Under the pieces are notes generated by a model. That model did no database searches. It was not told the DNA's origin and was given only the letters and a program-made list of their open reading frames with translations. The position numbers were made by a program, and so were the translations under genes. A stretch of DNA of 64,000 bases from Variovorax sp. PBL-H6 (GTDB taxonomy: Bacteria > Pseudomonadota > Gammaproteobacteria > Burkholderiales > Burkholderiaceae_C), in NCBI RefSeq assembly GCF_901827155.1, contig NZ_LR594659.1, positions 3,162,001 through 3,226,000 of the forward strand. Direction: 5' to 3'. Shown in pieces: positions 7,916-18,264 of this stretch (its first letter is position 1; every line of letters starts with the position of its first letter).

Positions 7916-8815
7916 TCAGGTGCTGGCGGCGGACAGCGGCTGCTCGGGCGGCAGTTCGGCCAGGGCCTTCATCTCGCGCTCGTGGCGCCATTCGATGACC
8001 GACTTGATGACCAGCGTGACGAGCGCCAGGATGGCCAGCAGCGAGGCGACCGAGAAGGCGGCCACCGACTGGTATTCGTTGTAGAGCACTTCGACGTGCA
8101 GCGGCATGGTGTTCGTCTGGCCGCGGATGTGGCCCGAAACCACCGACACCGCGCCGAACTCGCCCATGGCGCGCGCGTTGCACAGGATCACGCCGTACAG
8201 CAGCCCCCACTTGATGTTGGGCAGCGTCACGCGCCGGAAGGTTTGCCAGCCGGTCGCGCCGAGCACGATGGCGGCCTGCTCCTCCTCGGTGCCCTGGGCC
8301 TGCATCAGCGGGATCAGCTCGCGCGCGATGAAGGGGAAGGTCACGAAGACGGTGGCCAGCACGATGCCGGGCACGGCAAAGACGATCTTGATGTCGTGCG
8401 CCGCGAGCCAAGGGCCGAACCAGCCCTGCGCGCCGAAGACCAGCACGTAGATCAGGCCCGCGACCACCGGCGACACTGCGAAGGGAAGATCGACCAGCGT
8501 GGTCAGCAGCGCCTTGCCGCGGAACTCGAACTTGGCGATGGCCCAGGCGGCGGCCACGCCGAAGACCAGGTTCATCGGCACCGCGATGGCGGCGGTGATC
8601 AGCGTGAGGCGGATGGCGCTCCAGGCATCGGGCTCCTTCAGGGCGTCGAGGTACGCGTCGAGTCCCTTGCGCAAGGCCTCGGTGGCGACCGCGGCCAGCG
8701 GCAGCACGAGGAACAGGAACATGAAGGCGAGCGCCAGGCCGATCAGCGTGAAGCGAACCCAGGGCGCTTCGGTGGTGCCGGCCTGGGCGCGGCGAACGGT
8801 TCGGCTGCTGCTCAT
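7916..8815 (-). CDS. cysW: Sulfate ABC transporter permease CysW
   Basis: 299 residues with about six membrane helices and the EAA loop typical of binding-protein-dependent permeases ([20 protein letters not shown]). It forms the channel with CysT. The start overlaps the cysT stop by four bases (8812-8815), indicating translational coupling. The C-terminus is cytoplasmic and charged. Confidence 0.94.
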   Translation of the reverse strand: MSSSRTVRRAQAGTTEAPWVRFTLIGLALAFMFLFLVLPLAAVATEALRKGLDAYLDALKEPDAWSAIRLTLITAAIAVPMNLVFGVAAAWAIAKFEFRGKALLTTLVDLPFAVSPVVAGLIYVLVFGAQGWFGPWLAAHDIKIVFAVPGIVLATVFVTFPFIARELIPLMQAQGTEEEQAAIVLGATGWQTFRRVTLPNIKWGLLYGVILCNARAMGEFGAVSVVSGHIRGQTNTMPLHVEVLYNEYQSVAAFSVASLLAILALVTLVIKSVIEWRHEREMKALAELPPEQPLSAAST

Positions 8816-9702
8816 GCGGACGCTCCACGGCGCCGCTGCCAGGCCTGCAGCGCGTTGATGACCAGCAGCAGCATGAAGGAGATCACCAGCATCACCAGCG
8901 CGACCGCCGTGGCGCCCGCGAAGTCATACTGCTCCAGCTTGCCGATGATGATCAGCGGCGTGATCTCCGAGATCATCGGCATGTTGCCGGCGATGAAGAT
9001 CACCGAGCCGTACTCCCCGATGGCGCGGGCAAAAGCCATGGCAAAGCCGGTCAGCAGTGCCGGCGTGATCGACGGGAGGATCACCTTGGTGAAGGTCTGC
9101 AGCCGCGTCGCCCCCAGGCTGGTGGCGGCCTCCTCCAGCTCCTTCTCGGTGTCCTCGAGCACCGGCTGCACGGTGCGCACCACGAACGGCAGGCCGATGA
9201 AGATCAGGGCGATCACCACGCCGGCGGGCGTGAAGGCGAGCTTGATGCCCAGCGGTTCGAGATACTGGCCGATCCAGCCGTTGCCGGCGAGCAGCGCGGT
9301 CAGCGAGATGCCGGCCACCGCGGTGGGCAGCGCGAACGGGAGGTCGACCAGCGCATCGACGATGCGCTTGCCCGGGAACGTGTAGCGCACCAGCACCCAG
9401 GCCACCAGCAGTCCGAAGACCAGGTTGACCAGCGCGGCAATGAGCGAGGCGCCGAAGGTCAGCCGGTACGAGGCCATGACGCGCGGCGCGGTCACTGCGA
9501 TCCAGAACTGTTCCCAGCTGAGCAACGAGGTCTTGAATGCCAGCGCCGACAGCGGGATCAGCACGATCAGGCAGAGATAAAAGATCGAAAAGCCCAGCGT
9601 GAGATGAAAGCCGGGCAGCACGCGCCGCGACACTCCCGTGTTGCCCGGACGTGGCAAAGGCGCTGCCGAGGACGGCAGCGCCGAAGAGAGAGCCCCGCTC
9701 AT
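8812..9702 (-). CDS. cysT: Sulfate ABC transporter permease CysT (CysU)
   Basis: 296 residues, about six membrane helices, with the EAA loop [18 protein letters not shown]. The first 30 residues are polar and Ser/Pro-rich. It is the partner of CysW in the sulfate channel. It begins directly after the sbp stop at 9703, so the genes are tightly packed in one operon. Confidence 0.94.
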   Translation of the reverse strand: MSGALSSALPSSAAPLPRPGNTGVSRRVLPGFHLTLGFSIFYLCLIVLIPLSALAFKTSLLSWEQFWIAVTAPRVMASYRLTFGASLIAALVNLVFGLLVAWVLVRYTFPGKRIVDALVDLPFALPTAVAGISLTALLAGNGWIGQYLEPLGIKLAFTPAGVVIALIFIGLPFVVRTVQPVLEDTEKELEEAATSLGATRLQTFTKVILPSITPALLTGFAMAFARAIGEYGSVIFIAGNMPMISEITPLIIIGKLEQYDFAGATAVALVMLVISFMLLLVINALQAWQRRRGASA

Positions 9703-10707
9703 TTACTTTCCGCCAGGCGTATACAGCTTGTCGAACTGCCCACCATCGTTGAAGTGCACCTTCTGCGCCTCTCCGAGGCTGCCGAACAGTTCCTGCACGG
9801 TGAAGAGCTGCAGCGGCTTGAACGTGGCAACGTGCTTCTTGAGCACCGCCTCCGAGCGCGGGCGCAGCGCGTGCTTGGCGGCGATCTCCTGGGCTTCGTC
9901 GGAATACAGGTAGTCGAGATAGGCCTTCGCCAGTTCGGCAGTGCCCTTCTTGGCAACCGTGCGCTCGACCACCGCCACCGGGTTCTCAGCCACGATGCTG
10001 ATCGAGGGATAGACCGCATCGGCCTTCCCGGCGCCGAACTCGCGCTCGATGGAAACCACTTCCGATTCGAAAGTGATCAGCACGTCGCCGATGTTGCGCT
10101 GCAGGAAGGCGGTGGTCGCGTCGCGCCCGCCACGCGCCAGGATGGGCACGTTCTTGAACAGCTTGCCCACGAACTCGGCGGCCTGCGCATCGGTGCCGCC
10201 CTTCTTCTTCACATAGCCCCAAGCGGCAAGATAGGCATAGCGTCCGTTGCCGCCGGTCTTGGGATTGACGATGACCACCTGGATGCCGGGCTTGATGAGA
10301 TCGTCCCAGTCCTTGATCCCCTTCGGGTTGCCCTTGCGGGTGAGGAACAGCATGGTCGAGGTGGTGGGCGCCGCGTTCTGCGGGAAGCGCTTGGCCCAAT
10401 CCTTCGCGACCACGCCGGCGTTGGCGAGGAAGTCGATGTCGGTGGTGGTGTTCATGGTCACCACGTCGGCATCGAGGCCGTCTGCGACGGCGCGCGCCTG
10501 CGCGCTGGAGCCTGCATGCGACTGGTCGATCTTGACGTCCTTGCCCGTTGTCTTTTTGTAGTGCGCCACGAAGGCCGCGTTGTAGTCCTTGTAGAACTCG
10601 CGAGCAACGTCGTAGGACACGTTCAGCAGGGTCTGGGCCGATGCGGCACCAGCGGCGGCCGCCAGCGCCAGGGCGGCAATGATCGTCTTCGTTTTCTTGA
10701 AAGTCAT
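9703..10707 (-). CDS. sbp: Periplasmic sulfate-binding protein, Sec-exported
   Basis: 334 residues. MTFKKTKTIIAALALAAAAG is a Sec signal peptide with likely cleavage after ASAQ. The mature part shows features of the sulfate-binding family: LNVSYDVAREFYKDYN, DQSHAGSSAQARAV and NPKTGGNGRYAYLAAW. It delivers sulfate to CysTWA. The start at 10707 overlaps the stop of the upstream hydrolase by four bases. A second, diverged copy with a Tat signal lies at 14879, away from permease genes. Confidence 0.93.
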   Translation of the reverse strand: MTFKKTKTIIAALALAAAAGAASAQTLLNVSYDVAREFYKDYNAAFVAHYKKTTGKDVKIDQSHAGSSAQARAVADGLDADVVTMNTTTDIDFLANAGVVAKDWAKRFPQNAAPTTSTMLFLTRKGNPKGIKDWDDLIKPGIQVVIVNPKTGGNGRYAYLAAWGYVKKKGGTDAQAAEFVGKLFKNVPILARGGRDATTAFLQRNIGDVLITFESEVVSIEREFGAGKADAVYPSISIVAENPVAVVERTVAKKGTAELAKAYLDYLYSDEAQEIAAKHALRPRSEAVLKKHVATFKPLQLFTVQELFGSLGEAQKVHFNDGGQFDKLYTPGGK

Positions 10708-11282
10708 AGGGTTGCCAGTGGTTCGAAGGGGGGACGGTCGCTCATCGGCGTGCTGGATTCGTCGGTCAGCGACTGGAGCAGCGCCAGCCCCAAGGGCCAG
10801 TCGCCATGTCCCGAATCGATGTTGATATGGCCGGCATTTTGCATGCGAACGAATTCGCTGCCCCAGGCGCGGGCATAGGCACCAGCCAGGCGCACCGGGC
10901 AATACGGGTCGTTGCTGCTGGCCACCAGGATGCTGCGATACGGCAACCTGGCATAGGGCGCGGGTGCGAAGTCCGCGAGCGCGGCACGACGTTCGGGGTC
11001 GGCAGGCGCCACCAGCAACGCACCACGCACGCGGGCCGCGGCGGCTTCGGGCAGATGCACCGTCGCAATGCAGCCCACGCTGTGGGCGACGATCACCACG
11101 GGCTCGGGACTTTCCAGCACCAGCTTCTCGAGCGCGGCCACCCATGCCCCGCGCCTCGGGGTGACCCAGTCGTCCTGCACCACTCGCACGGCGCTCTGCA
11201 TGCGCTCGGCCCACAGGCTCTGCCAGTGGCCCGGGCCGGAGTCACGCCAGCCGGGCACGATGATGATGGTCGCGGCGCTCAC
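10704..11282 (-). CDS. RBBP9/YdeN-family alpha/beta hydrolase
   Basis: 192 residues. The N-terminal strand and GWRDSGPGHWQS, the nucleophile motif AHSVGC (about residues 66-71), the acid region SNDPYC and the closing AGHIN give Ser-Asp-His in the order of the RBBP9/YdeN serine hydrolases. The substrate is unknown. It is the first gene of the sulfate transporter operon and overlaps sbp by four bases, so it is probably expressed on sulfur limitation. A role in sulfur scavenging is inference. Confidence 0.85.
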   Translation of the reverse strand: MSAATIIIVPGWRDSGPGHWQSLWAERMQSAVRVVQDDWVTPRRGAWVAALEKLVLESPEPVVIVAHSVGCIATVHLPEAAAARVRGALLVAPADPERRAALADFAPAPYARLPYRSILVASSNDPYCPVRLAGAYARAWGSEFVRMQNAGHINIDSGHGDWPLGLALLQSLTDESSTPMSDRPPFEPLATL

Positions 11283-11438
11283 GCGCTCGTCCGTTCAGCG
11301 CGGAAATCGGGGGCCGTGTTGCCAAGGCGCGGGGTTGACATGGTCGGTTGCATTCTTCTTCGCTGCTGGAAAGAGGGCCGATTCTGCGGAGGATCGCTTC
11401 GAAGCCAAACGAATATCTACTTGTTTCGATATGGCATA

Positions 11439-11450
11439 TGGCGAATAAGC
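11439..11450. promoter_or_regulatory. 12-mer shared with the cysI promoter, possible CysB element
   Basis: TGGCGAATAAGC occurs here, about 160 bases upstream of the sulfate transport operon, and again at 24348-24359 upstream of cysI. The identity between two sulfur operons suggests a common activator such as CysB, a LysR-type protein. This is inference from two sites only. Confidence 0.4.
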
Positions 11451-11455
11451 AGCCG

Positions 11456-12370
11456 TCAGACCATGAGTTCGAAGCCCTCTGTTCCGGCGTGCTCGTCCAG
11501 GAAGTCGATCAGCTTCCGGATTGCCGGCACCAGCGCCCGCCGCGATGGAAACACCGCATGCAGGATTCCCGCCGGAGGCCTCCACTCCGGCAGCACTTCC
11601 ACGAGCCGGCCTGCGTCGAGGTCCTCCTTGCACATGTAGCCCGGCAGGATGCTGGCGCCAACGCCCTCCACCACCGCGAACTTGAGCGTCAGCAAATCGT
11701 CCGCCAGGTAGCGCGGCTTGAACTGCACGGTGCGCATCGCGCCGCCTGGGCCCTCCAGCGACCAGTTGACGCGTCCGTCGGAAGCCGACTGGGCCACGGT
11801 GTCCAGGCGCGCGAGATCGTCCAACTTGCCAACCGGGCCCTGGCGCCGCAACTGCTCCGGGCTGGCCACCAGCATGGGCCGAGCGATGGCGAACTGCTTG
11901 GCGACCAGTGTGGTGCTGTCCTCGATGACCGGCCGTACGCGCAGGGCCAGGTCGATGCCCTCCTCGATCAGGTCGACCGCCCGGTTCAGGATGCGCATCT
12001 CGATCTGCACCGCCGGATAGCGCAGCATGAACTGCGACACCAGCACGCCGAAGTTGCTCTGCGCGAGGGTGATCGGGCAGCTGATGCGCACCAGCCCGCG
12101 CGGCTCGGTCTGCACCTGTGCGATGGCTTCGGCCGCGGCCTCGGCGGCATCGCGCATCGCAATGCTGTGCCGCAGGTACAGCTCGCCCGCAGGGGTCAGC
12201 GAGAGCTGCCGGGTAGTGCGCTGCAGCAGCTGCACGCCCAGGCGTGCTTCCAGTTCGGCCACCCGGCGCGAAAGCCGGGATTTCGGGATGCCAAGGGCTC
12301 GCCCAGCGGCGGCAAAGCCGCCACGCTCAGCCACCTCGGCGAAGAAAACCATGTCGTTGAGATCTTGCAT
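11456..12370 (-). CDS. LysR-family transcriptional regulator
   Basis: 304 residues. The N-terminal winged helix-turn-helix covers residues about 3-60 (AAAGRALGIPKSRLSRRVAELE). The effector domain is of the CrgA/PecT-like type, with VRISCPITLAQSNFGVLVSQF. It is divergent from the azoreductase gene at 12504 with a 133-base spacer, the classical arrangement for a LysR protein controlling its neighbour. Likely inducers are quinones or aromatic compounds, by analogy. Confidence 0.9.
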   Translation of the reverse strand: MQDLNDMVFFAEVAERGGFAAAGRALGIPKSRLSRRVAELEARLGVQLLQRTTRQLSLTPAGELYLRHSIAMRDAAEAAAEAIAQVQTEPRGLVRISCPITLAQSNFGVLVSQFMLRYPAVQIEMRILNRAVDLIEEGIDLALRVRPVIEDSTTLVAKQFAIARPMLVASPEQLRRQGPVGKLDDLARLDTVAQSASDGRVNWSLEGPGGAMRTVQFKPRYLADDLLTLKFAVVEGVGASILPGYMCKEDLDAGRLVEVLPEWRPPAGILHAVFPSRRALVPAIRKLIDFLDEHAGTEGFELMV

Positions 12371-12503
12371 GCGCGGATTGTTCCACCAATAGGACGATGT
12401 GTGCGAAATTTACCGACTTATCACGGAATCGGCTCAAAAATAGAATCACATACATGCCGACCAATCCCTGTGCCGGCGCCTTGTCGAAAGAAAGCGATTG
12501 ATC

Positions 12504-13151
12504 ATGAAACTGCTGCATGTTGATTCCAGCGTCCTGGGCACCAATTCCGTCTCGCGCCAGCTCACCGCGGAGATCGTGGCCGAATGGCGCAAGAACCAGC
12601 CCGAGACAAGCGTCGAGTACCTCGACCTCGCCGTGGACACCCCCAACCACTTCAATTCGGATGCGCTCGGGATCAAGGTCGGCGCGCAAGCCAATCCGAC
12701 CGAAGCCCAGCGCCGCGAGAACGCTGTATCCGAGCGGCTGGTGAGCCAGTTCCTGGCGTCTGACGTGATCGTGATCGGGGTACCGCTCTACAACTTCAGC
12801 GTGCCGACCCAGCTCAAGGCCTGGATCGACCGCCTGGCGCAAGCCGGCCGCACCTTCACCTACACGGACAAGGGCCCGGTCGGCCTGGCGGGCGGCAAGA
12901 CAGTGATCGTGGCGTCGACCCGTGGCGGCATCTACTCGACGAGCGAAGGCGGCCAGGCGTTGGAACACCAGGAAAGCTACCTGAAGGCCATCTTCGGCTT
13001 CTTCGGCATCACCGACGTGCGCGTGGTGCGCGCCGAGGGCCTGGCGATGGGCGATGCGCTCAAGGCCGCTGCGCTGAGCGCCGCGCGTGCCGACATCCCG
13101 GCCGCGACGGGCGAAGCCGCGAACCAGGACCGCGCTGCGCTCGCAGCCTGA
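12504..13151 (+). CDS. azoR: FMN-dependent NADH-azoreductase
   Basis: 215 residues with a flavodoxin-like fold: [20 protein letters not shown] at the N-terminus binds the FMN phosphate, then [18 protein letters not shown] and STRGGIYS. AzoR reduces azo dyes and quinones by two electrons using NADH. ATG 12504 is preferred to the TTG at 12498, having GAAAG upstream. It is divergent from a LysR regulator. Confidence 0.93.
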   Translation: MKLLHVDSSVLGTNSVSRQLTAEIVAEWRKNQPETSVEYLDLAVDTPNHFNSDALGIKVGAQANPTEAQRRENAVSERLVSQFLASDVIVIGVPLYNFSVPTQLKAWIDRLAQAGRTFTYTDKGPVGLAGGKTVIVASTRGGIYSTSEGGQALEHQESYLKAIFGFFGITDVRVVRAEGLAMGDALKAAALSAARADIPAATGEAANQDRAALAA

Positions 13152-13251
13152 ATGCCGCGGTTCAGGCACTGGCCTGTCCTTGGGGGCGGGCCACCAATGG
13201 CCCGCAATTCACGTCAAGTAGGAGTCTGGGGGGCCGGCTCAGGCGAGCCAC

Positions 13252-13803
13252 TCAACTGCCGTGACGCTTGACCCAGGCCACATAGGTGTCCACCCAGCTC
13301 TGGAGGAAGTTCTTGCTGCCTTCGGCAATGTGGCCCTTGTCGTCGAACAAGCCTTCCTTGTTCTGGATGAACGCTTCGGGCTGCCCCATGGTGGGCACGT
13401 CGAGATAGGCGAGCACATTACGCAGATGTTGCTGCGCGAGCGCCGTGCCGATCGCGCCAACCGAGATCCCGATCACGCCAGCCGGCTTGCCGGCCCACGC
13501 GCTCTGCCCATAAGGGCGCGAGGCGTGGTCGATCGCGTTCTTGAGCACACCGGGCATGGACCGGTTGTACTCCGGCGTCACGAAAAGCAGGCCCTGCGCG
13601 GCCGCGATCTCCGACTTGAGCCGCTTGACCGAAGGCGCCTGATTCCCGTCATCGTCCTGGTTGTAGAGCGGCAGGTCGTCGATGCGCAAATGCTCGAGGG
13701 TGAAGTCCGAGGGTGCAAGGTGCGCGATGGCAAACGCGAGCTTGCGGTTGAACGAGTCCTTGCGCAGGCTGCCGATGACGACGGCGATTCGGGTCTGGCT
13801 CAT
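13252..13803 (-). CDS. NADPH-dependent FMN reductase
   Basis: 183 residues from ATG 13803, with the ribosome site AAGGAGC a few bases upstream. Flavodoxin-like motifs GSLRKDSFNRKLA (phosphate loop) and PEYNRSMPGVLKNAIDHASR place it with the ChrR/YieF quinone reductases. It probably reduces quinones or metals and protects from oxidative stress. It faces azoR tail to tail with a 100-base gap. Confidence 0.9.
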   Translation of the reverse strand: MSQTRIAVVIGSLRKDSFNRKLAFAIAHLAPSDFTLEHLRIDDLPLYNQDDDGNQAPSVKRLKSEIAAAQGLLFVTPEYNRSMPGVLKNAIDHASRPYGQSAWAGKPAGVIGISVGAIGTALAQQHLRNVLAYLDVPTMGQPEAFIQNKEGLFDDKGHIAEGSKNFLQSWVDTYVAWVKRHGS

Positions 13804-13886
13804 GAAAGCTCCTTTGGAGTGGATGTGAAGGTCAGGCAAATTATGCGAAGCCCTTTTGACCTTTTCTGGACAAGCTCAATCGCAAT

Positions 13887-14792
13887 CTAGTCGCAACCTG
13901 CCTTCTGCAGGTTCGCCTGGGTGATGTTGGCGCCGGCCGGCACGTCATCGGTGATCCAGGTGTTGCCGCCGATGACCGCGCCCTTCCCCAGCGTGACGCG
14001 CCCGAGGATGGTGGCGCCGGCGTAGATCACCACGTCGTCCTCCACGATCGGATGCCGCGGCAACCCCTTCTGCAGGTTCCCGTCCGGGTCGGTGGGAAAG
14101 CGCTTCGCGCCGAGTGTCACCGCCTGGTAGAGCCGCACGCGCTTGCCGATCACGGTGGTCTCGCCGATCACGACGCCGGTGCCGTGGTCGATGAAGAAGC
14201 CGGCATCGATGTGCGCACCGGGATGGATGTCGATGCCGGTCTGCGCATGCGCGAGCTCGGCGACGATGCGCGCGAGCAGCGGCAGGCCGAGGCCGTAGAG
14301 TTGATGCGCGAGCCGGTGGTGGATCATCGCGAGAACGCCGGGGTAGCACAGCAGCACCTCGTCGACGCTGCGCGCCGCCGGATCGCCCTGGTAGGCGGCG
14401 AGCACGTCGCCATCGAGCAGCCGACGGATCGCCGGCAGCGCGGCGGCGAAGTCGTGCACCGCCTGCTGCGCCTGGTCATCGATGGCGGATGCTTCGCGCG
14501 GCTGGTGGCGCGCGTTGTAGCGCAGCTCCAGCCGGGCCTGCACCAGCAGCGATTGCAGCGCCGAATCGAGCGTGTGGCCGACATAGAAGTCCTCGCCCTC
14601 GTGGCGCAGTTCGGGCGGGCCGAGGCGCATCGGGAACAGCGCGCCTTTCAGCGACTCCACGATCGCGGCCAGCGCATCGCGCGACGGAAACTCGCGGCTG
14701 CCCGGCTCGCGCGAGCGCTTCTGGGCGTCCCGCCATTCTTCACGCGCCTCGCGCAGCGCAAGCACGATCTCACTCACTTCGAATCCGGCCAT
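13887..14792 (-). CDS. cysE: Serine O-acetyltransferase
   Basis: 301 residues. The N-terminal helical domain is followed by left-handed beta-helix hexapeptide repeats from about residue 190 (GIDIHPGAHIDAGFFIDHG, VVIGETTVIG, AVIGGNTWITDDVPAG). It acetylates serine with acetyl-CoA, the first step to cysteine. The length and N-terminus resemble the EpsC/SrpH branch rather than enteric CysE. It lies between the two sulfate-binding protein genes and fits the sulfur theme of the region. Confidence 0.9.
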   Translation of the reverse strand: MAGFEVSEIVLALREAREEWRDAQKRSREPGSREFPSRDALAAIVESLKGALFPMRLGPPELRHEGEDFYVGHTLDSALQSLLVQARLELRYNARHQPREASAIDDQAQQAVHDFAAALPAIRRLLDGDVLAAYQGDPAARSVDEVLLCYPGVLAMIHHRLAHQLYGLGLPLLARIVAELAHAQTGIDIHPGAHIDAGFFIDHGTGVVIGETTVIGKRVRLYQAVTLGAKRFPTDPDGNLQKGLPRHPIVEDDVVIYAGATILGRVTLGKGAVIGGNTWITDDVPAGANITQANLQKAGCD

Positions 14793-14878
14793 GGCTCTCT
14801 CCTTGGGCGCCCATTGTTACGGCAAATGGGAGCCGGCCGTGGCCGGTGGGGGCTTAAGGATGCATGGTGCGATCCCGC

Positions 14879-15904
14879 TCACTTCGTGGGTGCGTAGATC
14901 TGGTCGAAGGAGCCGCCGTCGGCGAAGTGCTCCTTGTCCGCCTTGGCCCACCCGCCGAAGGCCTGGTCGATGTTGAAGAGGGTGAGCTTCGGGAACTGCT
15001 TGTCGTACTTGGCTTTCGCCTTCTCGGAGGTCGGGCGGTAGTAGTTGCGGCCCGCAATGTCCTGGCCTTCGTCGGAGTAGAGGTACCTCAGGTACTCCTC
15101 CGCCACGGCGCGGGTGCCCTTCTTGTCGACCACCTTGTCAACCACTGTCACGGTGGGCTCGGCCAGGATGCTGATCGAGGGCACCACGATCTCGAACTTC
15201 TCGGGGCCGAACTCCTTCAGCGCCAGGAAGGCCTCGTTCTCCCATGCGAGCAGCACGTCGCCCACGCCGCGCTGGACGAAGGTGATGGTGGAGCCGCGCG
15301 CGCCCGTGTCGAGCACCGGCACATTCTTGAAGACCTTGCCCACGAACTCCTTGGCCTGGGCATCGCCGCCGTACTTGCGCTTGCCGAACTCCCAAGCCGC
15401 CAGGTAGTTCCAGCGCGCGCCGCCCGAGGTCTTGGGATTGGGGGTGATCACCTGCACCCCGGGCTTGGCGAGGTCGTCCCAATCCTTCAGGCCCTTGGGG
15501 TTGCCCTTCTTCACCAGGAAGACGATGGTGGAGGTGTAGGGTGCCGAGTTGTGCGGCAGCCGCTTCTGCCAGTCGGCCTTGACCAGGCCGCCGTGCGTCA
15601 CCAGCGCATTGGTGTCGCCTGCCAGCGCCAGCGTGGCGACGTCCGCATCGATGCCATCGATGATCGACCGCGCCTGCTTGCCCGAACCGCCGTGCGACTG
15701 CTTGATCGTGACGTCCTGGCCGGTCTTGCCCTTCCAATAGGCGGCAAAGGCCTTGTTGTAGTCCACGTAGAGCTCGCGGGTCGGGTCATAGGAGACGTTG
15801 AGCAGCGTCACGCTCTGCGCGAACGACGGCAACGCCGTGAGGGCGATGCCGGCCGCAGCGGCGGCAGCGAGGGAAAGCTTGATAAAGTCGCGGCGATAGC
15901 TCAT
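14879..15904 (-). CDS. sbp: Second sulfate-binding protein, with a Tat-type signal
   Basis: 341 residues. The N-terminus carries YRRDFIK followed by an Ala-rich hydrophobic core, a twin-arginine pattern, with likely cleavage after SFAQ. The mature protein has the sulfate-binder landmarks [29 protein letters not shown] and [16 protein letters not shown]. No permease is adjacent, so it must share CysTWA or an unlinked one. ATG 15904 gives the complete signal. The 135-base spacer to yggX contains CGGCATAAGG, similar to the ATAAG elements before cysI. Confidence 0.92.
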   Translation of the reverse strand: MSYRRDFIKLSLAAAAAAGIALTALPSFAQSVTLLNVSYDPTRELYVDYNKAFAAYWKGKTGQDVTIKQSHGGSGKQARSIIDGIDADVATLALAGDTNALVTHGGLVKADWQKRLPHNSAPYTSTIVFLVKKGNPKGLKDWDDLAKPGVQVITPNPKTSGGARWNYLAAWEFGKRKYGGDAQAKEFVGKVFKNVPVLDTGARGSTITFVQRGVGDVLLAWENEAFLALKEFGPEKFEIVVPSISILAEPTVTVVDKVVDKKGTRAVAEEYLRYLYSDEGQDIAGRNYYRPTSEKAKAKYDKQFPKLTLFNIDQAFGGWAKADKEHFADGGSFDQIYAPTK

Positions 15905-16039
15905 GGTCTTGTGCTTCAGGAAGGCATAACAGTGAGGCTTTGAATTCTGAATACGGCATAAGGAAACGGGAACGATCGAGTTCTCAGTTCTAAATAGCCA
16001 AATCAACTAAGCAACCCCTTCCCTTCAAGAGGCATCGAA

Positions 16040-16312
16040 ATGGCACGCATGGTCCAGTGCATCAAGCTCGGCAAAGAGGCCGAGGGGCTCGATTTCCCGC
16101 CCTACCCTGGTGAACTCGGCAAGCGCATCTGGGAAAGCGTCAGCAAGGAAGCCTGGGCTGCCTGGCTCAAGCAGCAGACCATGCTGGTCAACGAGAACCG
16201 GCTGAACCTGGCCGATGCCCGCGCCCGCCAGTACCTGGCACGCCAGATGGAAAAGCATTTCTTCGGCGAAGGCGCCGACACTGCCCAAGGCTACGTGCCC
16301 CCCGCAGACTGA
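16040..16312 (+). CDS. yggX: Oxidative damage protection / Fe(II) trafficking protein YggX
   Basis: 90 residues. [37 protein letters not shown] and [11 protein letters not shown] are the YggX family core, with the conserved N-terminal Cys. YggX protects Fe-S clusters from oxidation and is linked to iron handling. It ends 16 bases before mnmC. Confidence 0.95.
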   Translation: MARMVQCIKLGKEAEGLDFPPYPGELGKRIWESVSKEAWAAWLKQQTMLVNENRLNLADARARQYLARQMEKHFFGEGADTAQGYVPPAD

Positions 16313-16328
16313 TCGTTCGGCTCGCGCG

Positions 16329-18212
16329 ATGGCCGAGCCGGTCACCTGGGGCGCCGAGGGCGTGCCGCACAGCGCGCGCTTCGGCGACATCTATCATTCC
16401 GAAAGCGGTGCCTTGGCGCAGGCCCGGCATGTGTTCCTGGGCGGCTGCGGGCTGCCCGCGGCCTGGGCCGGCCAGTCGCAATGGCGAATTCTCGAAACCG
16501 GGTTCGGACTCGGCATTTCATTCCTGACAAGCTGGCAGGCTTGGCGCGAAGACCCTCGACGACCCGGGTTGCTGCACTTCGTCTCGATTGAGGCCCACCC
16601 GGTCGGGCGCGAGGATCTCCTGCGAGCCGCGGCAAGCCATCCCGAGCTCGCCCCGCTGGCCGAGGCGCTGGCGGCGCAGTGGTGCGGCCTGCTGCCGGGC
16701 TTTCACCGCCTGGTCTTCGAAGGTGGGCGCCTGCTGCTCACCCTCTGCGTCGGCGATGTGCAGGCCATGCTGCGGGCGCAGCATCGCTTCGACGCCGACA
16801 GCATCTTCCTGGATGGCTTCAGCCCGGAACGCAATCCGCAAATGTGGTCGGCCGAGACGCTCAAGGCTGTGGCCCGCTTTGCGCGCCGCGGGACGCGGCT
16901 GGCAACCTGGAGCGTGTCGCGGCCGGTGCGCGATGCACTGGCGCCCTGCGGCTTTCGGCTGCACAAGGCGCCCGGCCTGCCGCCCAAGCGCGACTGCCTG
17001 CAAGGCGTGTTCGATCCGTCGTGGCCTTTGCGGCGGCAAGCCCAGGGCCCGGAGGTGGTCCCGGCGCCGGGCCGCTGCGCCGTGATCGGTGCCGGGCTCG
17101 CCGGCGCTGCCGTTGCTGCGAGCCTGGCCCGGCGCGGCTGGCAGGTGCAAGTGCTGGAAGCCGGGCTGCATCCCGCAGCCGGCGCCTCGGGCCTGCCGGC
17201 CGGCGTGCTCGCGCCGCATGTCTCGCCTGACGACGCCCTGCTCTCGAGGCTGATCCGCGCGGGCGTGCGCGCCACCTGGGAACAGGCCGCGATGCTGCTG
17301 GCCGAAGGTACCGACTGGCGCGCAAGCGGCGTGCTCGAGCGGCGCGGCGCCGGGCTGGCCCGCCTGCCGGAAGGCTGGAGCGCCGACGGGCCCAACGAGT
17401 CCTGGCATGCCTCGCCCGAGCAATTGCGCGAGGCCGGCCTGCCCGCTGATGCCACCGCCATCTGGCACGCACGTGCCGGCTGGGTGCGGCCGGCGCGGCT
17501 GGTCGAGGCCTGGCTGCGTGAGCCCGGCATCTACGTCCGGACGGGCAGCCGCGTCGCCCGGATCGAGGCTTCGTCACGGGCCGTGGGACCCTGGGTTTTG
17601 CGCGACCCAGAAGGCATGTTGCTGGCCGAAGCGGATCGGGTCGTGATCGCAGCCGGCCACCAGAGTGCAGCACTCGCGCCGGCGATGCCGCTGCAGCCGG
17701 TGCGTGGCCAGGTCGCCTGGGGACGCATGGCCGAGGGCCTGCGCCTGCCCCCGATGCCGATCAACGGCGACGGCCATCTGATTGCGCACGTGCCCGATCC
17801 CGCTGGGGCGCTCTGGCTCACCGGCGCCACTTTCGATCGCGACGAAGACGAACTCGGGCTTCGCGGCCAAGACACCGAATCCAATCGCCAGCGGCTCGCG
17901 CGCCTGCACCCCGAGGCCGCACGGCAGCTCGCGCCGCTCTTCGGACGCGGCGAGCTGCAGGCCTGGGCCGGCGTGCGCTGCGCCTCCGGCGACCGACGCC
18001 CCCTCGTCGGCCCGCTCAGCCCGGATGCGCCGGCTGGCGTCTGGCTGTGCACCGCGATGGGGTCGCGCGGACTCAGCTTCGCCGCGCTCTGCGCCGAGCT
18101 CCTGGCGGCGCGCTGGCATGGCGAGCCTCTGGCGCTGCCGGCATCGCAGGCCCGGGCGCTCGATGCGCAGCGCGGGCCTGCGGGTCGGCGCCACAATGCG
18201 CCATCGGCCTGA
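16329..18212 (+). CDS. mnmC: Bifunctional tRNA modification enzyme MnmC
   Basis: 627 residues. The N-terminal methyltransferase domain has ETGFGLGISFL and DSIFLDGFSPERNPQMWS. From about residue 250 an FAD-dependent oxidoreductase domain starts with VIGAGLAGAAVAASLARRG and ends with ASGDRRPLVGPL. It converts cmnm5(s2)U34 to mnm5(s2)U34 in certain tRNAs: the FAD domain removes the carboxymethyl group and the N-terminal domain then methylates. ATG 16329 gives the usual N-terminus (EPVTW); the longer open frame would overlap yggX. Confidence 0.93.
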   Translation: MAEPVTWGAEGVPHSARFGDIYHSESGALAQARHVFLGGCGLPAAWAGQSQWRILETGFGLGISFLTSWQAWREDPRRPGLLHFVSIEAHPVGREDLLRAAASHPELAPLAEALAAQWCGLLPGFHRLVFEGGRLLLTLCVGDVQAMLRAQHRFDADSIFLDGFSPERNPQMWSAETLKAVARFARRGTRLATWSVSRPVRDALAPCGFRLHKAPGLPPKRDCLQGVFDPSWPLRRQAQGPEVVPAPGRCAVIGAGLAGAAVAASLARRGWQVQVLEAGLHPAAGASGLPAGVLAPHVSPDDALLSRLIRAGVRATWEQAAMLLAEGTDWRASGVLERRGAGLARLPEGWSADGPNESWHASPEQLREAGLPADATAIWHARAGWVRPARLVEAWLREPGIYVRTGSRVARIEASSRAVGPWVLRDPEGMLLAEADRVVIAAGHQSAALAPAMPLQPVRGQVAWGRMAEGLRLPPMPINGDGHLIAHVPDPAGALWLTGATFDRDEDELGLRGQDTESNRQRLARLHPEAARQLAPLFGRGELQAWAGVRCASGDRRPLVGPLSPDAPAGVWLCTAMGSRGLSFAALCAELLAARWHGEPLALPASQARALDAQRGPAGRRHNAPSA

Positions 18213-18264
18213 GCGTTTGCGCACGGCGGCGTGTCTTCCGCAGGCAAGTCATTTTCCCTTCGCC

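Noticed and set aside
6749..8828. Long frames on both strands over cysA/cysW
   Set aside because: They overlap well-supported transporter genes and show no conserved motifs.
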